13,909 nucleotides of DNA, taken from NCBI GenBank assembly GCA_020793555.1, contig DQIO01000282.1, forward strand, positions 1 to 13,909, written 5' to 3'. Position 1 is the stretch's first letter; each line of letters opens with the position of its first letter. Shown here piece by piece: positions 6,880-13,909 of the stretch. Source of the DNA: Methanosarcinaceae archaeon (GTDB lineage Archaea; Halobacteriota; Methanosarcinia; Methanosarcinales; Methanosarcinaceae). A program made the position numbers and the translations under genes. Under the pieces are notes generated by a model, which was not told the origin of the DNA, made no database searches, and saw only the letters and a list, made by a program, of their open reading frames with translations.

Positions 6880-8619
6880 TCATTTAACGCTCCTCTTCTT
6901 TTGAACTTTGCTAACTACTTTCTTGTTGTACGAATTGACAACATCACTGCGGGTAATCATTCCCAAAAGTTCGGTATCATCAAATCGTGATACGACAGGC
7001 AATCGCCCTATGTCCTGCATGGCAAGTCGTTCAAGTACCGTGTTTAGTGATTCGTCAGGATATGCCACGATCAGATCTTGACTTGCGATGTCCCCGATCA
7101 TTTTGTCAAGTTCCCCATATTTTACCTTTTCCCGAACATCTTCAAGTGTCACGATACCACACAGTTTGCCTTTTTGGTCAAGAACAGGAAAACCTGCATG
7201 GCGGCTTGATTGCATCAGGGACACAAGAGTACCTACGTTCTTGTCGACGGAAACTGTCTGGAGATGTTGTTTCATGGCATCCCGCACAAGCATTGACTCC
7301 ATAACATCGACCTCATGTCCTTTCCGAATTGTAAAACCACGGCGGCGCAGACCTTCTGTAAACAGTGATTCGGAATGGAGTGAACTGGATGTGACATTAC
7401 TGATCACACATGCGAACATAAGTGGCAGCATGAGATTGTAATCCATTGTAAGCTCAAACAGGATCAGCATTGCAGTCAAAGGTGCACGTGCAGTTCCGGC
7501 AAGTACGGCACCCATGCCGACCAGTGCATATGCACCAGGTTGGGCGGTTATAGCAGGAAATGCGGCGTGAACCACTGTGCCGAATGCACCACCAAGCATT
7601 GCGCCAGAAAAAAGAGCAGGTACAATTGAACCGCCTGAGCCGCCTGAGCCCAGTGTCAGTGAAAATGTTATGATCTTGAGGAAAAGAAGTATTATCAGAA
7701 TGTCCAGCGCGAACTTGTTTGCCAGTACATCTGTGATTATGTTATATCCTACACCGAATATCTGTGGGTAAAAGAATCCAATTAGACCAACACCAAGTCC
7801 GCCAATTGCGGGTTTTAACATTGGGTGAATTGGAATCTTTTCAAAACCATCATGAAACAGATACATCGATCGGATGAGCAATGCCGAGACAATTCCTGCG
7901 AGCAGTCCTAATATGAGATACAACACTGATTCGAATAATGGATTGACAAGACCGTAATAGGACACTTGTATGTGTCTGACCCCGAATACAAGGTTTGCAA
8001 CAATGGTGCCAAAAACGGCAGATATGACGATTGGTATGAATGTTTTTGTTTCCAGCTCGCCAAAAATGACTTCAACCACGAAAACAACACCCGCAAGAGG
8101 TGCATTGAACGACGCCGCAATTCCGGCAGATGCACCGCATCCAAGCATGATCCTCAAACGGTTGCCTGATATGTTAAATATCTGTGCGACTAAGGAACCG
8201 ATACCTGCACCGGCAAGTATTCCGGGCGCTTCTTTACCGGCAGAGCCACCTGAACCGATTGTAATTACGGAAGCCAATACTTCCAAAAATGCATTTTTCG
8301 TTCGCAGTTTGCCGGCATGCAGGGTAGATGCCTCAATAACCTCTTCAATATCGCAGCGTCTTGCTTTAACGAATGCATTGGCAAGTATTCCTACCAGCAG
8401 CCCGCCAATTGCCGGAATAAATATGATATAATAGTTTGGTGAATCAGATATTGATCCAAAGAACAGTTTGTTGCTTTGAATTATCAACCGATCGTACAAT
8501 ACAATTGCAAGACCGGTTAGTATCCCAATCAGTACAGCAAGAGAATTGGATATGGTAGATTCAGTGAGTATTCTTTTTTTGATATTGTATGTTCGGTTGT
8601 TTGCGATTTTTCCCTGCAA
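6880..8619 (-). CDS. ClC-family anion channel/transporter with C-terminal CBS pair
   Basis: This 579-residue polytopic protein has a ClC membrane domain (about 25-415) and two CBS domains (about 440-497 and 508-562) that normally bind nucleotides and gate transport. Family motifs are GSGGSAGKEAP at 122-132 with the gating glutamate E130, FNAPLAGVVFVVE at 171-183, GSGGSGGSIVP at 324-334, GMGAVLAGTARAPLT around 368-382 and the pore tyrosine in MDYNLMLP (Y394). Deviations are clear. The first filter motif (GSGIP/GHGVP) is replaced by CDIE at 89-92 just before EVIEA, GREGP has become GKEAP, and the position of the internal proton glutamate of antiporters is Val184, as in channels. The start is TTG at 8619: an in-frame stop lies 9 nt upstream, no in-frame ATG precedes the first helix, and a GAGATGA SD-like stretch has good spacing. 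The gene is a single unit with its own upstream region. Confidence 0.9.
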   Translation of the reverse strand: MQGKIANNRTYNIKKRILTESTISNSLAVLIGILTGLAIVLYDRLIIQSNKLFFGSISDSPNYYIIFIPAIGGLLVGILANAFVKARRCDIEEVIEASTLHAGKLRTKNAFLEVLASVITIGSGGSAGKEAPGILAGAGIGSLVAQIFNISGNRLRIMLGCGASAGIAASFNAPLAGVVFVVEVIFGELETKTFIPIVISAVFGTIVANLVFGVRHIQVSYYGLVNPLFESVLYLILGLLAGIVSALLIRSMYLFHDGFEKIPIHPMLKPAIGGLGVGLIGFFYPQIFGVGYNIITDVLANKFALDILIILLFLKIITFSLTLGSGGSGGSIVPALFSGAMLGGAFGTVVHAAFPAITAQPGAYALVGMGAVLAGTARAPLTAMLILFELTMDYNLMLPLMFACVISNVTSSSLHSESLFTEGLRRRGFTIRKGHEVDVMESMLVRDAMKQHLQTVSVDKNVGTLVSLMQSSRHAGFPVLDQKGKLCGIVTLEDVREKVKYGELDKMIGDIASQDLIVAYPDESLNTVLERLAMQDIGRLPVVSRFDDTELLGMITRSDVVNSYNKKVVSKVQKKRSVK

Positions 8620-8699
8620 ATATGGTCATCTCGGGTTCATCTCGGAGTCACTTGGAGTAATCTCTGCTCAAAAATAATAGAAGGAAAATAACGATGCAT

Positions 8700-8711
8700 T
8701 ATAGATATAAC
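8700..8711 (-). promoter_or_regulatory. Possible TATA element of the ClC gene
   Basis: On the minus strand GTTATATCTATA lies about 80-90 bp upstream of the TTG start, which would give a leader of roughly 60 nt. The match is loose and the region is AT-rich, so this is tentative. Confidence 0.2.
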
Positions 8712-8800
8712 TTTTGAAACAAAGGTGTGCTAGTGTTATGTCAATTGTATAATGTCGCCAATGCATAATCTGATACGATACCATTCTCCAATCATTTTCA

Positions 8801-8870
8801 AGACGCTGATTAACACAGATTAACGCTGATCCTACCTTAAATCTGCGTTAATCAGCGTAAATCTGCGTCT
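8801..8870. repeat. Imperfect inverted repeat, 30-nt arms around a 10-nt loop
   Basis: The left arm 8801-8830 begins AGACGCTGATTAAC and the right arm 8841-8870 ends GTAAATCTGCGTCT. By direct alignment 25 of 30 positions are complementary; the loop is 8831-8840. Each arm is itself built of short alternating units of the GCTGATTAAC/GCAGATTAAC kind. It is followed on the + strand by seven A. A dispersed hairpin element or a relic mobile end is possible. Confidence 0.75.
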
Positions 8871-8990
8871 AAAAAAATGTTAAAATTGCCGTATTATGGA
8901 ATTATTATATGTATTTTATGCCCCACATAATTGACACTTGAATATTGACGCGACACTATAAAGTTTATGGGTGGTGCAGCAACAGGTACA

Positions 8991-9005
8991 AAACAGCGAA
9001 GAGGC
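8991..9005 (+). repeat. 15-nt dispersed repeat, copy 2
   Basis: Exact second copy of AAACAGCGAAGAGGC, in the long non-coding region downstream of a CTATAAAG element. Confidence 0.35.
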
Positions 9006-9094
9006 AAATAATTGATCTTGCCATGTAGATATGCCACACAGTTAACATCGCAAAAGCATCAAAGTGAATGGATAATCGTTATAAATCTGATGCA

Positions 9095-9102
9095 TTTATA
9101 TA
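9095..9102 (+). promoter_or_regulatory. Orphan canonical TATA box
   Basis: TTTATATA within a longer AT run, flanked by the inverted pentamers TGATG and CATCA. Predicted start is near 9120-9128. No gene of normal length follows on the + strand before the opposing flavoprotein gene. Confidence 0.35.
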
Positions 9103-9258
9103 TTAATACATCATGTGTCAAATTGACAGATGGTTCAGATAATATAATGTTTGAATCAAGTTGGTGGTGCAACATGAACATGCAGTGCTAATGTTCGCGA
9201 TGGTATTCAAGATCGCATTAAATATTATTTAGGCTGTATGCTCATCTCTGGGGGAATT

Positions 9259-9293
9259 ACGGGGACATATTGATTCATATTATGTGTCCCCGT
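9259..9293. repeat. ACGGGGACA/TGTCCCCGT hairpin downstream of the flavoprotein gene
   Basis: Perfect 9-bp arms at 9259-9267 and 9285-9293 flank a 17-nt AT-rich loop. On the + strand TTTT follows the hairpin. It lies 44 bp beyond the stop of the minus-strand flavoprotein gene. It may be a terminator or a REP-like/MITE end; GGGGACA-type arms are known from such repeats. Confidence 0.5.
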
Positions 9294-9337
9294 TTTCATC
9301 TATTATTTTGTATACAATTAATTATTTTTGAAACAAA

Positions 9338-9898
9338 TCACTTTCTCATCTCAAGAACATCACAAACATTCTCAATCGTATCCTTTACTGTGATCATACC
9401 TTCTTCATCGTCAGCCGCAGGTTTTTTCACGATCCCGCCAAAGTGTCCTCCGTCACCTGTAACGACCATGCCGTGTATGTGCATCCAATCCTGAACAACC
9501 TGTATCGTCTTTTCCTGACCCCCGTTTCTGGAACCGCCAACAGCCATTGCCGCACCCAGTTTGCTCTTTAGTTGGAATCCCTGTCGCCGCAGAAGTACAC
9601 TCCTGTCAAACAAAGCCTTGACCTGTGCAGTGACGCTTCCAAAATAGACCGGTGTTGCCACGATGATGGCATCGGCATCGGTCAATTTAGAGTACACCTC
9701 TTCCATATCATCACTTATCGAGCACTTCTCACCGCGACCGCATGCCCCGCACGCCGTACATGGCGCAATCTTTGCCGATGACAAAAGTATGCTGTCAGTC
9801 TCAAAACCTCTTGCTTTTGCAGCATTTAGCACAGTATCGATCAAATATTCGTTATTTCCGCCTGCTGTAGGGCTTCCTGATATACCTAGAATCTTCAT
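9338..9898 (-). CDS. Iron-sulfur flavoprotein / NADPH-dependent FMN reductase family (Isf)
   Basis: This is a flavodoxin-fold protein predicted to bind FMN and a [4Fe-4S] cluster and to shuttle electrons in the cytoplasm, as characterised for Isf of methanogens (possibly in oxidative stress response). From the ATG at 9898 it is 186 residues. The first strand and FMN phosphate loop ILGISGSP are at 3-10. The compact cysteine motif C47-x2-C50-x2-C53-x5-C59 is typical of Isf. PVYFGSVTAQVKALFDR (FMN site and dimer interface) and a GGSRNGGQE loop follow. The start is set by a perfect GGTGAT SD (plus-strand 9903-9908) four bases before the ATG; an in-frame upstream ATG at 9916 would add MWLVIF and swallow the SD. 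It is monocistronic in this window, and a 25-bp tandem repeat begins 50 bp upstream of its start. Confidence 0.9.
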   Translation of the reverse strand: MKILGISGSPTAGGNNEYLIDTVLNAAKARGFETDSILLSSAKIAPCTACGACGRGEKCSISDDMEEVYSKLTDADAIIVATPVYFGSVTAQVKALFDRSVLLRRQGFQLKSKLGAAMAVGGSRNGGQEKTIQVVQDWMHIHGMVVTGDGGHFGGIVKKPAADDEEGMITVKDTIENVCDVLEMRK

Positions 9899-9947
9899 AA
9901 AAATCACCAACCACAATATGGATTATATGGATATTAGTTTTTGGATA

Positions 9948-10131
9948 GAGAGGTGCTTTGCACCTCTCGTTAGGGATGTGCTTTGCACCTCTCGTTAGGG
10001 ATGTGCTTTGCACCTCTCGTTAGGGATGTGTTTTGCACCTCTCGTTAGGGATGTGTTTTGCACCTCTCGTTAGGGATGTGCTTTGCACCTCTCGTTAGGG
10101 ATGTGCTTTGCACCTCTCGTTAGGGATGTGT
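9948..10131. repeat. 25-bp tandem repeat array, seven near-identical copies
   Basis: The core GCACCTCTCGTTAGGG followed by ATGTG and (C/T)TTT recurs with an exact 25-bp period (cores starting at 9960, 9985, 10010, 10035, 10060, 10085 and 10110). Only the base before TTT varies, C or T. The first unit forms a perfect hairpin GAGAGGTGC / GCACCTCTC with a TTT loop (9948-9968); later units form a weaker version with GATGTGC. Degenerate units continue to about 10174. The period is not a multiple of 3, and there are no unique spacers, so it is neither coding nor CRISPR. Confidence 0.95.
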
Positions 10132-10456
10132 TTTACATATCCAGTTAAAAGGTGCTTTGCATCTCTCGTCAGTGGAAGTATGTAATACTTCTACAATGGG
10201 ATGTGCTTTATCAATTGCTGAATCCGCCTCTGAGAAATTTTGAGAGATTTGGAAACATCGAATGTAGAATCGCCATTCTTCAATACCCAATTTATTGCAA
10301 GATGCATACTTCTATTAATCATTTTCACTGTGTATAATTGAGGCAAAATAATATCTGGATACTATAAAGTACTGCAATTACGTTAATGTCAAGAGATTTG
10401 CAAATGTTGTGAGTAGCTCATGCTTTCTAAAAATGTATTGAAAAGTGAAGGAAAAA
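10132..10456. other. Gene-poor stretch after the tandem array
   Basis: It contains decayed repeat units (10132-10174 and a GATGTGCTTT remnant near 10201), a hairpin at 10172-10194, and a TATA-like CTATAAAG at about 10362-10369. I find no supportable gene; the short open frame across 10152-10337 starts inside the repeat remnant and looks accidental. Confidence 0.5.
10172..10194. repeat. Short hairpin, 10-bp stem with 3-nt loop
   Basis: GTGGAAGTAT and ATACTTCTAC pair around GTA with one G-T wobble. It abuts the degenerate end of the tandem array. No T-tract follows, so a terminator role is not supported. Confidence 0.6.
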
Positions 10457-10633
10457 ATGAAAAAAAGGGATATGTGGGCAAGTGTAGGGCTAAAACGACA
10501 GTCTCTTACAATGAAAAGTGCCGGCATTAAAGGAATATATTCCCTTAATGAACATTATGATATATTTACAGCATCAAGCGAGCATTCCAATATTAATATT
10601 ATGCAGGTAAATGAGATAACACTAAAAAATTGA
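10457..10633 (+). CDS. Doubtful small protein, unknown
   Basis: This is an open frame of 58 codons beginning MKKRDMWASV, with a weak AAGGA SD-like sequence about 5 nt before the ATG; a GTG at 10445 would add four residues. A TATA-like element at 10362-10369 could drive it with a leader of about 65 nt. I recognise no family and see no membrane segment. A 24-bp near-palindrome lies inside it (10526-10549), and it ends 52 bp before the DUF1616 gene. The composition is not distinctive, so it may be chance. Confidence 0.25.
   Translation: MKKRDMWASVGLKRQSLTMKSAGIKGIYSLNEHYDIFTASSEHSNINIMQVNEITLKN
10526..10549. repeat. 24-bp near-perfect palindrome
   Basis: ATTAA-A-GGAAT and ATTCC-C-TTAAT are inverted around AT, with one mismatched pair. 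It could be an operator-like dyad or a small hairpin. It lies about 135 bp upstream of the DUF1616 gene, within the doubtful small ORF. Confidence 0.5.
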
Positions 10634-10654
10634 CCGCTATTGCATAGAAAAAGA

Positions 10655-10663
10655 ATTATATGG
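10655..10663 (+). promoter_or_regulatory. TATA-like element of the DUF1616 gene
   Basis: ATTATATGG lies 23-31 nt upstream of the ATG at 10686, and no Shine-Dalgarno is visible before that ATG. This geometry suggests a leaderless or nearly leaderless mRNA. Confidence 0.35.
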
Positions 10664-10685
10664 CTTAAATGAATAAATTACATCA

Positions 10686-13379
10686 ATGTTTAATTCTGAA
10701 AAATGTATTTACACACAAGACCTGAAAATGGTAGTCATTCTTGCCTTTTTATCAGTCATATTCATACTTGTATGGCCATTTAATGCAACACCGTTGAGAA
10801 TAATATTTGCACTTTTGCTCATATTTTTCATACCCGGATATGCATTCATAGCTGCAATGTTCCCAAAAAGAGGTGAGATCGGACTGATCGAACGTTTCAC
10901 ATTAAGTGTGGGATTTAGCATTGCGATAATGGTCTTTGATGGTTTTGCAGTCAGCATGACCAGATGGCTTTTCAGGCCAAACTCAATATCGATATCACTT
11001 TTCCTTCTCACAGTAATATTCGCATCAATAGCATATGTTGCAAGACGACGCTTGCATGAGAGTGAACAATACACATTCTCACTAAAAGCCTTCATCCAAT
11101 CTATCAAGTCAGATGAGATCGATATAGATCCTGAAGGATATCTGGAATTTGAAGATAAACAACGATTCAGTGTCAAAAAACGAGTGAAGGTAGCTTCAAA
11201 ACGAAAAATAGAAACTTCCTCCGCAATTAAAGTAGAGCGCGTTCCTCCTGAGATAGAAAAAGCATTGATAATAGCCCTTGTAGGTTCAATAATAATTGCC
11301 AGCGGTATGCTTGTGTACGCTAAACTCACTCAGGAAAAGGAAACATTTACTGCACTCTACATTCTTGGAGAGGGCGGAAAAGCAGAGAACTACCCAACCA
11401 ATGCATCACTGGGCAGTCCCATCACAGTCACAGTTGGCATTGAGAACTATGAGCTTACTGATGTCAATTACATCCTGCAAATGCGGCTTGATGGAAATGT
11501 GCTGCAAGAGATATCTGTACTAATTAAAGACGACGAAAAATGGATGGATAACCTGTCGTACACACCAACGCAGATCAGGCAGGGCAGATCAAAGCTAGAG
11601 TTTGTTGTCTACAAAGAAAAAGTCGAAGGCAGTCCTTACAGATCGGTACACCTGTATATTACCCATACATATTTACCCGAATATTTAGACACCCTTAAAG
11701 AACTACTCAATATTCCGATCATCAAAAACAGCAACATGGAATTAAACGCCAGCTGGACATTTACATCGAGTACAGGAAATGTCAATGGATCATACATGAA
11801 CAGTTCGGGTGTATACGCCTCCCGCGCATTTGTGATAAATAATTCATTCGAAGGAACACTCCCGCAGTGGGGTGACCAGTATCATGGCATCACTCAAATC
11901 ATCAAAAGTCGTGATAATGGATCTGCTATTCTCTCAGCATTCATTAATGATTCATATGCGTCCTCCACCCCGCGCGAAGGTGACACACAATTCAAACAAG
12001 TCCTCATAAACACTATCCTGATATGGGATGACGGAATATCCGGCGATGAGGGATGGGAACACATCCAGATACCGGTTTACTTAAAAGCAGGAAACAATAC
12101 TCTTACCCTGCGCCTTAAGCAGAACGGACATTCAAATGTATATCCGGTCAATGTGATATGGGACGAGGTTAACTTCTACCCACTCTCGGAATTGTCTCCA
12201 TATCTTTCAAATGAAAGCACAGTAGAGTTTGAACTACCAATTTCTAAAGTGCTTGACCTGCATGAATACATAAACTCCACTGATTTTACTGTCGAGTGGA
12301 ATGGAACCGACATCGGTTCCGGCATCTCTTACTATAGCATAGATTATAGCAAAGATAATGCCACCTGGTACAACTGGCTCTTAAATACAGAAAACACTTC
12401 GGCTATTTTTACCGGAACCAGCAAAAATACATACTACTTCCGTTCAATAGCTGTGGATAATGCAGGCAATAAGGAAATTGAACACACCGGATCAGATACA
12501 AACACAACTGTTGATGTCACTCCTCCAACGATCACGCTGAGCATTAGTCCGAACCCATCCAGTGGACTCACACGACTTACTGCAATATCCTCAGAACCAC
12601 TGGTAAATCTTGATTGCCAGATCACCCCACAAAGCTTCAATTTAGGCACTGACACCGTAGAAATGACATCAACTGACGGAATCACATGGATCGGCAAATA
12701 CACAGTGAGAATCAGTTCAAATCACTATGTTGAGATCACTGGAAAAGACCTTGCATACAATGCAGGAAACATTTTTGGCACGATACTGGCTGATATGACA
12801 CTTAAAGATTTCACGATCCAGATCACCCCTGATCCAACCAGTATAGGCACGCTCACGATCAAAGTGATACCATCTGTTGCACTCAAAAGCGACCCATCGA
12901 TAACTGTAAAAGATGGTTCATCACGCACGATAAGTCTGAGTTCACCTACAATTTCCGATGATGAGTATACATATACAGCAACCATAAATTCCACAACACG
13001 TGAAGGCAACGGCACTGTCAGTGTTACAGGATACACCATTGATTCAAAGAAGATTGCAGATTCATCCACCTTCATAATTGACAGGACACCCCCGGTGATC
13101 TCTAACTTAGTTCCGGCAAATGGTGACACTATAAACACAAGTACCCCCACCATCAGCGCAACATTCTCAGATGAGCGCACGTTGATTAATCTGAATAATA
13201 TAATTCTAAAGATAGATGGTATTGATGTCACTGCGAGTGCGACAATAAACTCAACATCTATAGTTTATCCCGCATCTGGACTTGCTGATGGGGCTGTTGC
13301 TATCGATTTGACGGTTGTGGATGCCGCAGGGAATACTGCTGAGAAGTCATGGGTGTTTAATGTGAATGCGACATTGTAA
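10686..13379 (+). CDS. DUF1616-type membrane protein with large extracellular beta-sandwich region
   Basis: This 897-residue predicted envelope protein opens with four hydrophobic segments (about 16-33, 36-59, 69-92, 98-116), including the LLIFFIPGYAFIAAMFPKRGEIG...ERF stretch typical of DUF1616. A basic cytoplasmic stretch (about 117-190) and a fifth membrane helix (about 193-212) follow. The next part, ALYILGEGGKAENYPTN onward, is the usual outer DUF1616 beta domain. About 550 further residues are extracellular: a jelly-roll-like region, a fibronectin/Ig-like segment ending in RSIAVDNAGNKE, and at least two more Ig-like units, the last with PANGDTINTSTPTISATF and VVDAAGNTAEKSWVFNV. Many N-x-S/T sequons fit archaeal N-glycosylation. 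It has no C-terminal PGF-type sorting signal, consistent with N-terminal anchoring. The exact function is unknown; a cell-surface scaffold or adhesion role is inference. The next gene also encodes an exported protein. Confidence 0.88.
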   Translation: MFNSEKCIYTQDLKMVVILAFLSVIFILVWPFNATPLRIIFALLLIFFIPGYAFIAAMFPKRGEIGLIERFTLSVGFSIAIMVFDGFAVSMTRWLFRPNSISISLFLLTVIFASIAYVARRRLHESEQYTFSLKAFIQSIKSDEIDIDPEGYLEFEDKQRFSVKKRVKVASKRKIETSSAIKVERVPPEIEKALIIALVGSIIIASGMLVYAKLTQEKETFTALYILGEGGKAENYPTNASLGSPITVTVGIENYELTDVNYILQMRLDGNVLQEISVLIKDDEKWMDNLSYTPTQIRQGRSKLEFVVYKEKVEGSPYRSVHLYITHTYLPEYLDTLKELLNIPIIKNSNMELNASWTFTSSTGNVNGSYMNSSGVYASRAFVINNSFEGTLPQWGDQYHGITQIIKSRDNGSAILSAFINDSYASSTPREGDTQFKQVLINTILIWDDGISGDEGWEHIQIPVYLKAGNNTLTLRLKQNGHSNVYPVNVIWDEVNFYPLSELSPYLSNESTVEFELPISKVLDLHEYINSTDFTVEWNGTDIGSGISYYSIDYSKDNATWYNWLLNTENTSAIFTGTSKNTYYFRSIAVDNAGNKEIEHTGSDTNTTVDVTPPTITLSISPNPSSGLTRLTAISSEPLVNLDCQITPQSFNLGTDTVEMTSTDGITWIGKYTVRISSNHYVEITGKDLAYNAGNIFGTILADMTLKDFTIQITPDPTSIGTLTIKVIPSVALKSDPSITVKDGSSRTISLSSPTISDDEYTYTATINSTTREGNGTVSVTGYTIDSKKIADSSTFIIDRTPPVISNLVPANGDTINTSTPTISATFSDERTLINLNNIILKIDGIDVTASATINSTSIVYPASGLADGAVAIDLTVVDAAGNTAEKSWVFNVNATL

Positions 13380-13435
13380 TCTTGTTTAATTTGTGTGGTG
13401 ATTGCTGCGGAGCGTATTGATTCATGTAGGGTGCA

Positions 13436-13450
13436 TCATCATTATGATGA
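13436..13450. repeat. 15-bp palindrome upstream of the last gene
   Basis: TCATCAT and ATGATGA are inverted around a single T. It lies about 30 bp upstream of the TATA box at 13479, a position where archaeal activators bind. It could also be chance. Confidence 0.4.
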
Positions 13451-13478
13451 GTATCATTATGTGGTGTGCTTCGTCAAA

Positions 13479-13533
13479 TTTATATAGATGGACAATATTT
13501 ATAAACATTAATAAATTAAACAAAAATGGTGGT
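13479..13533 (+). promoter_or_regulatory. TATA box and SD of the terminal gene
   Basis: TTTATATA at 13479-13486 is a canonical archaeal TATA box, predicting a start near 13505-13512. The GGTGG SD at 13528-13532 has 7-nt spacing to the ATG at 13540. A second TATA-like TTTATAAA at 13498-13505 would put the start at the SD itself and is less likely. Confidence 0.55.
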
Positions 13534-13539
13534 ACGAAA

Positions 13540-13909
13540 ATGAAAATGAAAATAGTATTAATTGCAATTGCTTTGATTGCAATGATTGGAACAGCTGCGG
13601 CAAATCCAAGTTTTATGAAGATAACACCAGAGGGTATAGTTATAGCCCCAGATGGAACAACCACAACGTCAGTGGAAGTACTTGTTTATGACTACAATTG
13701 GGATGCTGGAACTCCACAAAATCGATATATATCAGGATATTCTAGTATAAGTACTGTACAAATACGACTATCTGTTGATAGCGGCGTAACTTGGACCGAT
13801 TGGACAACAGGTGCTGGCTCTGCTAACAGAGAGGGTGCTACTTATTCTGTGATACCTTGTATGGTTTATGGAAATTCAAAAAAAGGTAATCTTCCTAAAA
13901 TGATTAACG
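13540..13909 (+). CDS. Exported protein, partial (3' end beyond window)
   Basis: The open frame starts at ATG 13540 and is still open at the window end, giving the first 123 residues. The N-terminus MKMKIVLIAIALIAMIGTAAAN is a clear signal peptide with probable cleavage after AAA (residue 21). The mature part has a beta-rich look: EVLVYDY, then VQIRLSVDSGVTWTDWTTG, which resembles Ig/FN3-like repeats where a sequence of the SxDxGxTW type is common in surface proteins. It has its own promoter and SD, 160 bp after the DUF1616 gene, and the same envelope theme. I cannot name the family from this fragment. Confidence 0.75.
   Translation, partial: MKMKIVLIAIALIAMIGTAAANPSFMKITPEGIVIAPDGTTTTSVEVLVYDYNWDAGTPQNRYISGYSSISTVQIRLSVDSGVTWTDWTTGAGSANREGATYSVIPCMVYGNSKKGNLPKMIN

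Larger units (their letters stand above)
8871..9258. other. Non-coding stretch with orphan expression signals
   Basis: I see no credible gene here. There are a TATA-like CTATAAAG at about 8956-8963 and a canonical TTTATATA at 9095-9102. The latter is followed by a GGTGGTG SD at 9163-9169 and ATG at 9174, which opens only five codons (MNMQC). The stop is directly joined (TAATG) to a second 13-codon frame. This looks like a decayed gene start or a small transcript, not a working coding gene. Confidence 0.4.

Noticed and set aside
9948..10131. CRISPR array
   Set aside because: The 25-bp units are directly contiguous with no unique spacers, and no cas gene is in the window.
10167..10180. 14-nt match CGTCAGTGGAAGTA shared with 13667-13680
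   Set aside because: One 14-mer coincidence is expected with sizeable probability in a 14-kb window, and one copy is in coding sequence.
10152..10337. 61-codon + strand ORF
   Set aside because: It begins in the degenerate end of the tandem repeat and has no SD or protein-like features.
13444..13500. Box C/D guide RNA beginning at ATGATGA
   Set aside because: No properly spaced CTGA D box or internal C'/D' pair follows; the ATGATGA is explained as one arm of a palindrome.

Overview
This window looks like the chromosome of a euryarchaeon, most likely a methanogen or ANME-type relative of the Methanosarcinales. That placement is inference. It rests on a KEOPS Cgi121 subunit, an archaeal-type tRNA methylthiotransferase, an iron-sulfur flavoprotein (Isf family), a DUF1616 membrane/surface protein, TATA-box-like promoters and GGTGAT/GGAG-type ribosome binding sites. 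No rRNA, tRNA or CRISPR array is present.

Region 1 (1-4773, + strand) is a tightly packed run of conserved genes. It contains a small membrane-anchored, cysteine-containing exported protein; an exported thioredoxin domain fused to a CcdA/DsbD-type membrane domain, overlapping the first gene by 38 bp; the KEOPS subunit Cgi121; class II fructose-1,6-bisphosphatase (GlpX); and a MtaB/CDKAL1-type tRNA methylthiotransferase. Cgi121 serves t6A37 synthesis and the methylthiotransferase modifies t6A37 to ms2t6A37, so two successive steps of one tRNA modification flank glpX.

Region 2 (4774-6667, + strand) is a markedly AT-rich two-gene operon: an ABC/AAA15-21-type ATPase whose stop overlaps the start of a small TOPRIM-fold protein. 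It has its own promoter with a palindrome near the predicted transcription start. The architecture resembles OLD/PARIS-like anti-phage systems, but the proteins are shorter and may be a distinct variant. It is the best candidate here for an undescribed system.

Region 3 (6668-9337) holds a minus-strand ClC-family anion channel with a CBS pair and a TTG start. Its selectivity-filter motifs are strongly altered. About 700 bp of non-coding DNA follows, with a 30-10-30 inverted repeat, an orphan TATA/Shine-Dalgarno signal leading into tiny ORFs, and a GGGGACA/TGTCCCC hairpin.

Region 4 (9338-10685) contains a minus-strand iron-sulfur flavoprotein with a perfect SD. Immediately upstream of it is a 25-bp tandem repeat of seven nearly identical copies that can form hairpins. 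A gene-poor stretch follows, with further palindromes and one doubtful small ORF.

Region 5 (10686-13909, + strand) encodes a large DUF1616-type membrane protein with a long extracellular beta-sandwich region. The start of a second exported protein follows behind a good TATA box and SD; it runs off the window end.
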